Below are positions 25,439 through 34,514 of a stretch of DNA of 46,782 nt, piece after piece. The stretch comes from an uncultured Pseudomonadota bacterium. GTDB lineage: Bacteria; Pseudomonadota; Gammaproteobacteria; Xanthomonadales; Wenzhouxiangellaceae. The stretch's first letter is position 1. Every line of letters starts with the position of its first letter. The stretch is taken from NCBI GenBank assembly GCA_937138395.1, contig CAKZPB010000036.1, positions 1-46,782 on the forward strand. The letters are read 5' to 3'. The translations under genes and the position numbers were made by a program. The notes beneath the pieces are model-generated. The model was not told the DNA's origin. It did no database searches and saw only the letters and a program-made list of their open reading frames with translations.

Positions 25439-26821
25439 ATGAGTGACTCCGTTACGAATCAGGCTCGACTAATGATCATTGATGATCAACGCGACGTGCT
25501 CGAAGCGCTGCGCCTGTTGTTCAAGCCTGAAGGTTTCCGCGTAGACCCGGTCCAGTCGCCGGCCGCAGCGCTCGAGGCTCTGAAAGGCAGGCACTATGAC
25601 GCTGTGCTGTCCGACCTGAACTTCACCCGCGATACAACCTCGGGCGAGGAGGGACTCGAGCTTGTGCAGCAGCTGCATGCGTTGAATCCTGACCTGCCGG
25701 TCGTGGTCATGACGGCCTGGGCTTCGGTCGATGTCGCGGTCGAGGCCATGCGCCGCGGCGCGCGCGACTTTGTTGAAAAGCCCTGGGACAATCGCCGCCT
25801 GCTCAGCATTGTTCGTAACCAGGTCGAGCTGGGTCGGGCGCTGCAGCGATCGAAACGGCTCGAGGCCGAGAATGACCTGCTGCGCCACAGCGATCCTGAT
25901 TTTATTGCCGAGTCGCCGGTCATGCGCGAGGTTGTCGATATGGTGCAGCGGGTTGCACGCGCCGATGTCGCCGTGCTGATTACCGGCGAGGCCGGCACCG
26001 GCAAAGGCATGGTCGCGCGTTTACTGCATCGCCATTCATCACGCGCTGAGCAGCCGATGATCAGCGTCAATATGGGCAGCGTGCCCGAAGCCGTCTACGA
26101 AAGCGAAATGTTCGGCCACGTCAAGGGTGCATTTACCGATGCCAGCAGTGATCGAACCGGTCGATTCGAACTGGCTGATGACGGCACGCTGTTTCTGGAT
26201 GAAATCGGCAACGTGCCAATCAACCAGCAGGCCAAGCTGCTGCGGGTGCTGGAAACCGGCGAGTACGAACCGGTCGGCTCGTCCAGGACCCGCACGGCTG
26301 ATGTACGGTTGATCAGCGCAACCAATGCTGACCTCGGGGCTTTGTCCGAGTCGGGCGAGTTCCGCAAGGACCTGCTGTTTCGGATCAACACCGTTGAGAT
26401 CCCGCTGCCGCCGCTGCGTAAACGACGAGAAGATATCCTGCCGCTGGCCCGTCAGGCCTTGAGCCGATTGTCCGCCCGCCACCGTGATTCCGAGGCCGAG
26501 TTGGGCCGTGATGCAGCCGAAGCGCTGCAGGCCTATGACTGGCCGGGCAACGTCAGGGAGTTACAGCATGTGATTGAACGCGCCGTGCTGCTGTCGAGCA
26601 ATGACCGCATCGCTGCGGCTGATCTGCGACTGTCACCTGCAACTCATCGCACGACATCATCCACCGCTCTCGGTGCCATGACCCTCGATGACGCTGAGCG
26701 CATGCTGATCCGTGACGCGCTTGAACGCGCCGACGGCAACATCCATCAGGCTGCAGATGCACTCGGTATTAGCCGTAGCGCTCTTTACCGCCGGATCGAA
26801 AAGCATGATCTGGGCGATTGA
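25439..26821 (+). CDS. NtrC-type sigma54-dependent response regulator
   Basis: A 460-residue response regulator. The receiver domain (about 1-130) has the acid pair Asp15-Asp16, phospho-acceptor Asp59, Thr92 and Lys114. The AAA+ domain (about 155-385) has Walker A GEAGTGKG (183-190), loop 1 GAFTDA (230-235), Walker B LFLDEIG (251-257) and the arginine-rich sensor RKDLLFRIN. A Fis-type helix-turn-helix is at the C-terminus (about 420-458, IHQAADALGISRSALYRRI). Loop 1 normally reads GAFTGA, and the second Gly is Asp234 here. The gene follows the third permease and precedes its histidine kinase by 15 bases. Together with the sigma54 promoter and dyad at 15532-15670 this indicates that it activates its own operon. 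The start is ATG with a weak ribosome site. Confidence 0.92.
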   Translation: MSDSVTNQARLMIIDDQRDVLEALRLLFKPEGFRVDPVQSPAAALEALKGRHYDAVLSDLNFTRDTTSGEEGLELVQQLHALNPDLPVVVMTAWASVDVAVEAMRRGARDFVEKPWDNRRLLSIVRNQVELGRALQRSKRLEAENDLLRHSDPDFIAESPVMREVVDMVQRVARADVAVLITGEAGTGKGMVARLLHRHSSRAEQPMISVNMGSVPEAVYESEMFGHVKGAFTDASSDRTGRFELADDGTLFLDEIGNVPINQQAKLLRVLETGEYEPVGSSRTRTADVRLISATNADLGALSESGEFRKDLLFRINTVEIPLPPLRKRREDILPLARQALSRLSARHRDSEAELGRDAAEALQAYDWPGNVRELQHVIERAVLLSSNDRIAAADLRLSPATHRTTSSTALGAMTLDDAERMLIRDALERADGNIHQAADALGISRSALYRRIEKHDLGD

Positions 26822-26836
26822 CGGCCAACCGACTTC

Positions 26837-28189
26837 ATGCCAGTGGAGTTTGTTGAGGTGACCCGGCCACCACCGCAACGCCTGGCTTTCGAAACCCGTC
26901 TGCTCTGGATGTGTCTGGCTGGTGGGCTGCCGGCGATTGTAATGCTGGCCTGGTTGCTGTACTCAGCGACGGCGATGGATGCTGCACTGAACGCGCTATT
27001 GATGACGATCGCGGTTGGCGCCTGGCTGGGCTTCGGCTTAGCCGCCCGGCGCTTTGTGGTCTTTCATCTTCAGACGCTCAGCAACCTGATGGAAGCCCTG
27101 CGCGAAGGCGATTATTCCCTGCGCGGAAGGCGCGCGCGAATCAATGATTCCCTCGGCGAAGTCGTGCGAGAGGTCAATCAGCTGGCTGAAAATCTGCGGG
27201 TCGAGCGGCTGGGTGCTCGCGAGGCTTCGGCGTTGCTCGGCAAAGTCATCGACGTGATCGACATTGCCGTGTTCGCCTTTGACAGCGGCCGGCGCCTGCG
27301 CATGGTCAATCCGGCCGGTGAGCGCTTATTGAAGCAAACGGGCGATGCGCTGCGCGGTGTCCGCGCCGACACTTTGGGCCTGGATGAATTCATGCAGGGT
27401 AAGGACCGACAAACCATCCGCCATCGGTTCCCGATCGGCCATGGCCAGTGGGAAATCCGACAGGCTCGTTTTCGCGAGGACGGCATCGCGCACGAACTGC
27501 TGGTCATTACCGACCTGAGCTGGGCCCTGCGCGAAGAAGAGCGGCGCGCCTGGCAGCGACTGATTCGCGTGATTGGTCATGAGCTGAACAATTCGTTGGC
27601 ACCGATCCAGTCCATGAGCAGCTCGCTGGCCAGTCTGTTGCAGCGCGATCCATTGCCGGAAGACTGGAAGGATGATGCGTCCAGCGCGCTGGACGTCATC
27701 GGCAATCGTGCCGAAGCGCTGGGCCGGTTTATGGCCGCCTATGCCATGTTGGCCCGATTGCCGGCGCCGAAGAAACGAATGACGCCACTGCGTGCGCTGG
27801 TTGAACGTGCGGTTGCGCTGGACGATCGTCGAGTAGTGAAGATTCAAGGCGAAGACGTGTCAGTCAATATCGATCCGGACCAACTCGAGCAGCTGATGAT
27901 CAACCTGCTGAAAAACGCGCACGACGCCGCCGATCAGACCGATGGGACGGTGGACGTTCGGCTGCACGAGCAGGGCGATGTGGTTGTGATTGATGTTATC
28001 GACACCGGCCCCGGCATCGCCAATACGGACAATCTGTTCGTGCCGTTTTTCACCACCAAGCCGGGCGGCACCGGCGTGGGCCTGGTGCTGTGCCGCCAGA
28101 TTGCCGAAGGGCACGGTGGCTCACTGACGCTTGCTAATCGATCGAATCAATCGGGCTGTTTTGCCCGACTCCAGCTGCCATATGCCTGA
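26837..28189 (+). CDS. Sensor histidine kinase (NtrB/NtrY-like)
   Basis: A 450-residue membrane kinase predicted to phosphorylate the adjacent regulator. Two transmembrane helices at about residues 22-42 and 53-70 enclose only a very short external loop. This suggests sensing within the membrane or of a transporter state rather than of a periplasmic ligand. A HAMP-like linker and a PAS-like domain (about 130-230, AVFAFDSGRRLRMVNPAGERLL) follow. The H-box VIGHELNNSLAPI carries His248. The ATPase has N-box INLLKNAHDAA (Asn360), DTGPGI (389-394) and GGTGVGL (410-416). It ends 8 bases before the convergent FG-GAP gene. The signal is unknown; an envelope or antimicrobial cue detected with the exporter is a reasonable inference. 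Confidence 0.9.
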   Translation: MPVEFVEVTRPPPQRLAFETRLLWMCLAGGLPAIVMLAWLLYSATAMDAALNALLMTIAVGAWLGFGLAARRFVVFHLQTLSNLMEALREGDYSLRGRRARINDSLGEVVREVNQLAENLRVERLGAREASALLGKVIDVIDIAVFAFDSGRRLRMVNPAGERLLKQTGDALRGVRADTLGLDEFMQGKDRQTIRHRFPIGHGQWEIRQARFREDGIAHELLVITDLSWALREEERRAWQRLIRVIGHELNNSLAPIQSMSSSLASLLQRDPLPEDWKDDASSALDVIGNRAEALGRFMAAYAMLARLPAPKKRMTPLRALVERAVALDDRRVVKIQGEDVSVNIDPDQLEQLMINLLKNAHDAADQTDGTVDVRLHEQGDVVVIDVIDTGPGIANTDNLFVPFFTTKPGGTGVGLVLCRQIAEGHGGSLTLANRSNQSGCFARLQLPYA

Positions 28190-28197
28190 TTTGTCGA

Positions 28198-29085
28198 TTA
28201 TTCAGTTTCAAAGTCATCGGCAAATAGCCCGACGGGGTCTGTATCGGTCGCGCTGTTGTCGGCCGGGTTGATGTCGGTCTGGCCGGCGGCCAGCGTGATC
28301 GTCGCCGTGTTGCTGACCGAGTCGCCCTCGACCGCGGTGACCGTTGCAGTGAACTCGTACATCAGGCTGGCGCCGGCCGGCAGGTCGACATTCTCGCTGA
28401 TGCCGCCGCTACCGCTCGGGTTGGCGCAAACGGCGCCGCCGAAGGCCGTGCAGGTCCAGGTCGCAACGGTCACGCCGGTCGGGACCGGGTCGCTCAGCGT
28501 CGCACCGGCAATGTCGGCGGCGCCGACGTTGGCGACATCGATGAACCAGGTGGTCGGCAGGCCGGTGTCGACAAAGGCCGCGCCGTTGGACTTGCTGACC
28601 GCCAGGTCCCGCGAGCTTCGCCCGAACACCACGTAGCTGCGGCCCGAGTAGAGGCCGTTCGGGTCGGCGCCAATAGCGCCGATGATCAGGTCATCGATGC
28701 CGTCGCCGTTGATGTCATCGGCGGCACTGACCGAACCCCCGGAGAAGTCATAGGTCGTTTCACCGTTGAGCACAACACCATTGCTGCCATCAAGGCCGGA
28801 CAGCTCGAAGGGGCTGGCGAAGCCGGTGTCCGAACCGAACACCACGTAGCTGCGGCCCGAAACGTTACCGTTCGGGCCGGCACCATCGGCCCCGATGATC
28901 AGATCATCGATGCCGTCGCCGTTGATATCGCCGGCAGCGCTGACCGAGTAACCCGAGGAGTCCGATGCCGCTTCGCCGTTGATCACGAAGCCGTTCGTGC
29001 CGTCCAGCGCCGACAGTTCGAGCTCGGCCGGGAACGACTGGGCTTCGGCATGAGCCTGAACACCAAGCCCAAGTGCACTGGCCAA
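28198..29085 (-). CDS. FG-GAP repeat/DUF11 secreted protein, start unclear
   Basis: Roughly 295 residues with two FG-GAP (integrin-alpha-like) repeats (SAAGDINGDGIDDLIIGADG and SAADDINGDGIDDLIIGAIG, each followed by SGRSYVVFG), then a DUF11-like surface domain and the terminus GLFADDFETE. The tail resembles the IFADGFE-type ending common on exported proteins of Xanthomonadales relatives. No ATG or GTG opens the frame. The first permitted start is TTG at 29085, but the signal-peptide-like sequence (LLRFRRRALSLALASALGLG) begins upstream, in a frame open to a TAG near 29183. The start may be a rare codon, or the 5' end was lost by mutation. Family members usually carry more FG-GAP repeats, so this may be a shortened copy. 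Confidence 0.6.
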   Translation of the reverse strand: MASALGLGVQAHAEAQSFPAELELSALDGTNGFVINGEAASDSSGYSVSAAGDINGDGIDDLIIGADGAGPNGNVSGRSYVVFGSDTGFASPFELSGLDGSNGVVLNGETTYDFSGGSVSAADDINGDGIDDLIIGAIGADPNGLYSGRSYVVFGRSSRDLAVSKSNGAAFVDTGLPTTWFIDVANVGAADIAGATLSDPVPTGVTVATWTCTAFGGAVCANPSGSGGISENVDLPAGASLMYEFTATVTAVEGDSVSNTATITLAAGQTDINPADNSATDTDPVGLFADDFETE

Positions 29086-29368
29086 GGCGAGTGAGAGGGC
29101 GCGGCGACGGAAACGCAGCAGGTCGAATGACCCACCGTTTGCGGCGAGATGATCTAAGGCTTGGATGCGTACTTGCGTAGCCTAGGGCCTGAAGGCGTGA
29201 AAAGTCAATCAGAATAATGACGTATTCTTCAAATGGTTACTGCCCGGGCCAAAGTTGAAGACAATTCTTGTCAGATTCCAATTATCGACGGATAGCAACT
29301 ATACGGTCGACTTTGCTCGAAATCAGCTCTGCGGTAAACTGATTTTTTTTGTCAGGCCGATTGTTTCT

Positions 29369-29932
29369 ATGAATGATTCCAGGGGGGAACTGACTCAACT
29401 GTTGCGGCGCTGGTCCGATGGCGACACGGACTCGCGTGACCGTCTCATCGAAGGGGTCTATCTTGAGCTTAAGCAGATTGCGCGACGGCACTTGTCGCGC
29501 GAGGCCAACAAGGGCGTGCTGCAGCCCACCGCGTTGGTGCATGAAGCCTATCTGAAGTTGGCCAACGTCAGCGAAGTCGACTGGCAGGATCGCGTGCACT
29601 TCATTGCCGTGGCTGCGCGCGCGATGCGCCAGGTGCTGGTTGATCGCGGTCGACGGCGCAGCGCGCAGCGGCGAGACTTCGGCCATCGGGTGACGCTGAT
29701 GACCAACCTGGAGGGCGTGCAGAGCAGCGTCGATCTGATCGAACTGGACCAGGCGCTGGAGCGGCTTGAGCAGATTGATGAACGCCAGGTACGAATAGTA
29801 GAACTGCGTTTTTTCGGCGGCTTGACCATTCCTGAAATTTCAATGGTTATGGATACCTCTGAAGCTACCGTCAGCCGGAGCTGGCGTGCGGCGCGGGCCT
29901 GGCTGTTTCAGCATCTCGAAATGCAACCATGA
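29369..29932 (+). CDS. ECF-type RNA polymerase sigma factor
   Basis: A 187-residue ECF sigma factor of the same subclass as the one at 14763-15356. Region 2 covers LTQLLRRWSDGDTDSRDRLI through HFIAVAARAMRQVLVDRGRRR, and region 4 has RIVELRFFGGLTIPEISMVM and ATVSRSWRAARAWLFQHL. The ATG at 29369 is chosen because homologues start just before this point; the frame extends upstream to 29255 without conserved sequence. Its stop overlaps the start of the following kinase gene by four bases (ATGA), so the two are translationally coupled and almost certainly form one signalling module. The kinase would activate the sigma factor, directly or through a partner. Confidence 0.9.
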   Translation: MNDSRGELTQLLRRWSDGDTDSRDRLIEGVYLELKQIARRHLSREANKGVLQPTALVHEAYLKLANVSEVDWQDRVHFIAVAARAMRQVLVDRGRRRSAQRRDFGHRVTLMTNLEGVQSSVDLIELDQALERLEQIDERQVRIVELRFFGGLTIPEISMVMDTSEATVSRSWRAARAWLFQHLEMQP

Positions 29933-32301
29933 GCAACCCGGACCACGGCGTTGAGCTCGAAGCCGAAGCGCTGAACCTGTTTCTGGCCAGCCTGGAACAG
30001 CCGGAAGACGAGCGCGCCGCCTGGATCCAGCGCGAAACAGTGGCCCGTCCGGAGCTACAGGCGGCTGTCGAAGCACTGGCGCGTGCCGATGCACTGGCTG
30101 AAGGCTACCTGGAGTCCGGGCCGGTGCTACTGCAGAAAGACCGAACCGGCGAGCGCGTCGGTCGTTTCGAACTATTGGCCGAGCTTGGCCAGGGCGGCAT
30201 GGGGACGGTGTATCGCGGTCGTCGCGCCGACGGGACATTTGAACAAAGCGTGGCCGTCAAGCTGTTTCGGGCTGAGCTGCTAAATGATTCAGCACGGCTG
30301 CGGTTTGATGCCGAGCGCCAGATTCTTGCATCGCTGGAGCATCCCGGCATCGCCCGTCTGATCGATGGCGGCATGACCGATGACGGAACGCCGTTCGTGG
30401 TCATGGAGCTGATTGAAGGGGTCTCGATAACCGAATACTGCGACCGCGAAGCGTTGGATTTGCGCTCGAGGCTGCAGCTCTTTCAGCGCGTTTGCGATGC
30501 GCTTGCACAAGCGCATCAGAAAGGGATCGTGCACCGCGATATCAAGCCATCCAATGTGCTGGTAACGCAGGACGGGCGGCCCAAGCTGATTGACTTTGGT
30601 ATTGCCAAGGTGCTTGAAGACGCTGAGCTGGAGTCCACGACGCCGGAAACCCAGTTCGGCCTGCTGGCCCTGACGCCCGAGTATGCCAGCCCGGAGCAGG
30701 TGCAGGCTCAGTCGCAGTCGCCCGCCAGCGATGTCTATGCGCTTGGCATTCTTTTATATGAATTACTGACTGGCGACCGACCGTACCGGACAGCCGGCCA
30801 GACCCCGGCCGAAATCGAGCGAACCGTGTGTGAAACCATTCCGCCGGATCCCAGCACGCGCGTTGCGCAGCGCAATGTGTCGGCCTCGAACGGCCTGGCC
30901 GATGCGCGCAAGTTGAAGTCAATGCTGCGCGGTGACCTGGATCGAATCGTGATGACCGCCTTGAGAAAATCGCCCGCTCAGCGCTTTGTTTCGGCGGCCG
31001 ATTTTGCCCAGGAGATCGACCGCTACCTGAATGGTCTGCCGGTCCGCGCTCGTGGTGCCTCTCGGTTGTATCGCGCCAGCAAGTTCATTCAGCGTAATCG
31101 AGGCGTTGTTGCAGTGACTGCATTGGCCTTTGTTGCGCTCAGCGTGGCACTGGTGGTTGTATTGCTTCAGGCCACCGAGGCGCAACAACAGCGTGACCGT
31201 GCGCGTGAGCAGGCCGCTGCAGCAGAATCCGCAGCTAATTTTCTGACCGAGATGATTTCGCGCAGTGATCCGTTTGCCAACGCTGAATCGGCAACGTTGG
31301 CTAACGCCATGCTGCAGGCCATTCCGACCATGGAAACGCGCTTTGAGGGGCAACCTGTACTGGAAGCCGATATGCGGTATGCGATTGGTTATGCGCTGCA
31401 GAATCTGGGTGAAACTGAACCGGCGCGGGCGCAGTTTGATCGTGCGCTGGTCCTGCGACAACAGCACGGCACACCGCTGGATGTTGCGGAGGCGCTGAGC
31501 GGGCTTGCGCTGGTCGACTGGTGGGACGGCGAATACGAGTCAGGCCACCGCCAGCATGAGGCGGCGCTCGAACTGATCCAGAATAATGCTGCCAATGCCA
31601 GCAGCCAGCGAGCGCTCAGGGTCCAATTCAATATCCTTTCAAACTGGTCGGCGATGCTGACGGAATCGGGGCAGCATACCGAAAGCATCCAGCGCGCCGA
31701 GCAGGGTCTGGCTCTGGCTGAAGGGCTGGAATTCATCAGCGATGAAAGCCGCGCGAATATCTGGGGCAATATTGCCACCGCCCAGGAAAGCAACGGTGAT
31801 TTCGAACAGGCGCGGACTGCCTTCGAAAACACACTGCGGTTGTTGGAGTCTTCGGTTGGCATTCTGCACCCAAGTTATGCCATCGCGCTGAATAATTTTT
31901 CGTTCCTGTACTTTGCCCAGCAAGACTATGCGAGCGCAATTGACCTGCTCGAGCAGTCGGTTGAAATCCGACGCGGGACGCTGGGTGAATCGCACCCGCA
32001 AACCGCGACAGCCTTGTCCAACCTGGCCGGTGTGCAGACGCGCGCGGGTCTGTTCGATGAAGCTGAAAGCAACGGCCTGGAAGCGCTTCGAGTGGCCGAA
32101 CAGGGGTATGCCTCGGGACACTGGCGAATCGGCAAGGCGCATCAGGCACTGGCGCGGCTATACGCCATGACCGAGCAGTTCGAGCCCGCTGTTATTCATG
32201 CACAAGCGGCACTGGCTATCTATCGGCAATCAGAAGGCGATTTCGAGGATGAGTTCACCGAAATGACTGGAATTCTCACCCGGGCCGCCGATGCTGAATA
32301 G
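29929..32301 (+). CDS. Membrane Ser/Thr protein kinase with TPR repeats
   Basis: A 790-residue kinase with the same plan as the one at 11424-13859. The kinase domain spans about 80-370: glycine loop LGQGGMGTVY (86-95), Lys111, catalytic HRDIKPSN (202-209), DFG (222-224) and EYASPEQ. One transmembrane helix is at about 392-413 and a TPR-like C-terminal half covers about 450-780, including FSFLYFAQQDYASAIDLLEQ and SNLAGVQTRAGLFDEAESN. It is translationally coupled to the ECF sigma gene. The probable role is to sense an envelope signal through the TPR half and control the sigma factor by phosphorylation. Confidence 0.9.
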   Translation: MSNPDHGVELEAEALNLFLASLEQPEDERAAWIQRETVARPELQAAVEALARADALAEGYLESGPVLLQKDRTGERVGRFELLAELGQGGMGTVYRGRRADGTFEQSVAVKLFRAELLNDSARLRFDAERQILASLEHPGIARLIDGGMTDDGTPFVVMELIEGVSITEYCDREALDLRSRLQLFQRVCDALAQAHQKGIVHRDIKPSNVLVTQDGRPKLIDFGIAKVLEDAELESTTPETQFGLLALTPEYASPEQVQAQSQSPASDVYALGILLYELLTGDRPYRTAGQTPAEIERTVCETIPPDPSTRVAQRNVSASNGLADARKLKSMLRGDLDRIVMTALRKSPAQRFVSAADFAQEIDRYLNGLPVRARGASRLYRASKFIQRNRGVVAVTALAFVALSVALVVVLLQATEAQQQRDRAREQAAAAESAANFLTEMISRSDPFANAESATLANAMLQAIPTMETRFEGQPVLEADMRYAIGYALQNLGETEPARAQFDRALVLRQQHGTPLDVAEALSGLALVDWWDGEYESGHRQHEAALELIQNNAANASSQRALRVQFNILSNWSAMLTESGQHTESIQRAEQGLALAEGLEFISDESRANIWGNIATAQESNGDFEQARTAFENTLRLLESSVGILHPSYAIALNNFSFLYFAQQDYASAIDLLEQSVEIRRGTLGESHPQTATALSNLAGVQTRAGLFDEAESNGLEALRVAEQGYASGHWRIGKAHQALARLYAMTEQFEPAVIHAQAALAIYRQSEGDFEDEFTEMTGILTRAADAE

Positions 32302-32402
32302 GCTTGATCTGAAATGCGTCATGCATGAATCAACCGCTGGAAGAATGACCTGATTCTGCAAAGGTGGTATAAAGAGAGGTTATTGAATTTGCACTGATAC
32401 GC

Positions 32403-33290
32403 ATGAACATTGCACCCAAAAGAGGTTTGGCTCTGGTTGGCATTGCGCTGCTGCTTGCAGTGGTGACCTGGCTGCATTTTCAGTGGCTTGCACCGATCGA
32501 AAACACCCGCATTTGGACGGTAGGCGGTATTTCAGAAATCATTGTCTGGTTACTGTTAGCCATCCTGTTGGCGGCGGCGCAAATCTGGTCGTTGCCTGAA
32601 CGCATTCGTGGCGCACTGACCCTCGGGCTGGCGCTCTGGCTGGTGGCCGCCACAGCCGACCTGCTCGATGAGCTCCTGGTCCAACCACTCTGGATGTCGA
32701 GTTGGATGGAAGACCTGATGCGCGTCACGGGCATGATGATCATCGCTTTTGCCTTGCTCGGTCTGTTTCGTCATACCAGTCGCGTGATGAGTGAGCTTGA
32801 GCATTTGAGTCTGGTCGATCCATTAACCGGTCTGGCCAATCGTCGATCGTTTCGTCAAACCATTGAACGGCGCAGCGAGGCCGGGTTTTCGATGATCCTG
32901 ATGGATCTGGATCATTTCAAGCACGTCAATGATCGCTATGGACATGATGTCGGCGACCAAGTACTCAATCAGGTCGCCAGCGCGTTGTCACAGTGCAGTC
33001 CCGGCAACGGCGAGGTGTTTCGACTGGGCGGCGAAGAGTTTGCGCTGATTGCCAGGCCGATGTCGACCAATGACCTTCGAAATCTGGCTGAAAGCATCCG
33101 CAGACACATCGAACAGTTGAAGCCGATGCCTGATCTAGCGCTAACGCTGAGTGCAGGCGCAGGCACACTGATCCAGGGCGAGCCACACGCCGAATTGATG
33201 CGTAGAATCGACCAGGCGCTGTATGCCGCCAAAGATAAAGGACGCAACCAGGTCGAGATGGCAGAAATACGGCCGGCTGCAGTCGCCTGA
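32403..33290 (+). CDS. Membrane diguanylate cyclase (GGDEF)
   Basis: A 295-residue diguanylate cyclase that makes cyclic di-GMP from two GTP. Four membrane helices lie at about residues 8-26, 43-61, 70-90 and 107-123. A GGDEF domain follows, beginning with LSLVDPLTGLANRRSF (135-150), with substrate residues DLDHFKHVND (168-177) and the active-site GGEEF (209-213). The RxxD product-inhibition site that normally precedes this motif is absent (SPGNGEVF instead), so feedback inhibition may be lacking. The membrane part is a short, uncharacterised sensor. The gene lies 101 bases after the kinase on the same strand and ends one base from the convergent AI-2E-type gene. Activity is likely given the intact signature. 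Confidence 0.9.
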   Translation: MNIAPKRGLALVGIALLLAVVTWLHFQWLAPIENTRIWTVGGISEIIVWLLLAILLAAAQIWSLPERIRGALTLGLALWLVAATADLLDELLVQPLWMSSWMEDLMRVTGMMIIAFALLGLFRHTSRVMSELEHLSLVDPLTGLANRRSFRQTIERRSEAGFSMILMDLDHFKHVNDRYGHDVGDQVLNQVASALSQCSPGNGEVFRLGGEEFALIARPMSTNDLRNLAESIRRHIEQLKPMPDLALTLSAGAGTLIQGEPHAELMRRIDQALYAAKDKGRNQVEMAEIRPAAVA

Positions 33291-33291
33291 T

Positions 33292-34410
33292 TTATTGATC
33301 CCGAGACTCTGCGGCCTTTGGGTCTTCCTCTGGGTCTTCTGCCGATTCGGCCAGGCTTTCGGCTTCGGGGTCCTGATAGAACTCGCTCCGAAAGATTTGC
33401 CAGAAGGCAATAAACAATGCGGCAATCAGTGGCCCGACGACAAATCCGCTGATGCCAACCAGGGCAATACCCCCAAGCGTGCTGAGCAGCACCAGCCAGT
33501 CCGGTAGTTTGGTATCGCGGCCGACCAGGATCGGGCGAAGAATGTTATCGGCCAGGCCGATGACAACAATGCCATAGGCGATCAGCACAATAGCAGATAC
33601 CCAGTCACCGACCGCCATCAGGTAAATTGCTGCAGGCAACCAGACCAGGCCGGCACCGACCGCGGGAATCAGCGACAGCACGGCCATGATCACACCCCAG
33701 AGCAGGGCGGCGGGGATACCCAGAATCCAGAAAATAATGCCGCCCAGTGCGCCCTGTACGATGGCCACGACCAGGTTGCCCTTGACGGTGGCCCGCATGA
33801 CTTCGGCAAATTTCTGGAACAATTGCCGTTCGCGCTCGTCGCCCAGCGGCAGCGTGGCAATCAGGTGTTCGGTCAGCCGCGTGCCGTCGCGTAGCAGGAA
33901 GAACGCCACGTACAGCATCAGGCCGAGCTTCAGCACAAATTCGAAGGTGCCCTGGCCCAGCGCGAAGGCGTTGGTCGCCAGAAAGCGACTGGCGCCGACT
34001 GCAGCCGAGGCGGCCTGTTCCCAGATCGATTCAAAGTTCAGGTCGAAGCGGTCAAACAGCGACTGTACAACCGGAAAGCCGTTGCGGATGCGTTCGATGA
34101 ACTGGGCCGGATCGATTTCCCCGGATTGAATGCGCTGATACAGGTTGACGCCTTCCTGCAGAAATTGGTAAAGCAGAAACAGGATCGGCAGCACCACCAG
34201 CACTACGCAGGCAAACAAGGTCGTCAGCGCCGTCAAGTTGGGACGATTGCCCCAGCGCTGATCCAGCCAGACCTGGACCGGATGAAACAGGATGGCGACG
34301 ATGCAGGCCCACAGCAGTGGTGCGAAGAATGGCTTCAGCAACCACAAAAACAAAATGCTGACCAGGGCCAGCAGCAGCAGAAAAAACCGTTGCTCCATCC
34401 GTTCGTTCAT
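33292..34410 (-). CDS. AI-2E/TqsA-family membrane transporter
   Basis: A 372-residue polytopic protein of the AI-2E transporter family (PerM/TqsA type), thought to export small molecules or act as a channel or antiporter. Helices include FFLLLLALVSILFLWLLKPF, LLWACIVAILFHPVQVWLDQ and the conserved GIPAALLWGVIMAVLSLIPAVGAGLVWLPAA at about residues 230-260, with GLADNILRPILVGR near 285. The tail is strongly acidic and charged (QDPEAESLAESAEDPEEDPK). The ATG at 34410 was taken because the hydrophobic part follows immediately; an upstream Met exists at 34470 but has no ribosome site. Its start lies close to the divergent glycosyltransferase gene. Confidence 0.87.
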   Translation of the reverse strand: MNERMEQRFFLLLLALVSILFLWLLKPFFAPLLWACIVAILFHPVQVWLDQRWGNRPNLTALTTLFACVVLVVLPILFLLYQFLQEGVNLYQRIQSGEIDPAQFIERIRNGFPVVQSLFDRFDLNFESIWEQAASAAVGASRFLATNAFALGQGTFEFVLKLGLMLYVAFFLLRDGTRLTEHLIATLPLGDERERQLFQKFAEVMRATVKGNLVVAIVQGALGGIIFWILGIPAALLWGVIMAVLSLIPAVGAGLVWLPAAIYLMAVGDWVSAIVLIAYGIVVIGLADNILRPILVGRDTKLPDWLVLLSTLGGIALVGISGFVVGPLIAALFIAFWQIFRSEFYQDPEAESLAESAEDPEEDPKAAESRDQ

Positions 34411-34514
34411 GTCGTACGAATCGCTTGATTCAAACCAGAGGCGACTATAGCGGTTCCGAATCGGAGTCACAAGCGTCGATCAACCCGCCACGCAGGTCCA
34501 GCGTTTGGTTTAGC

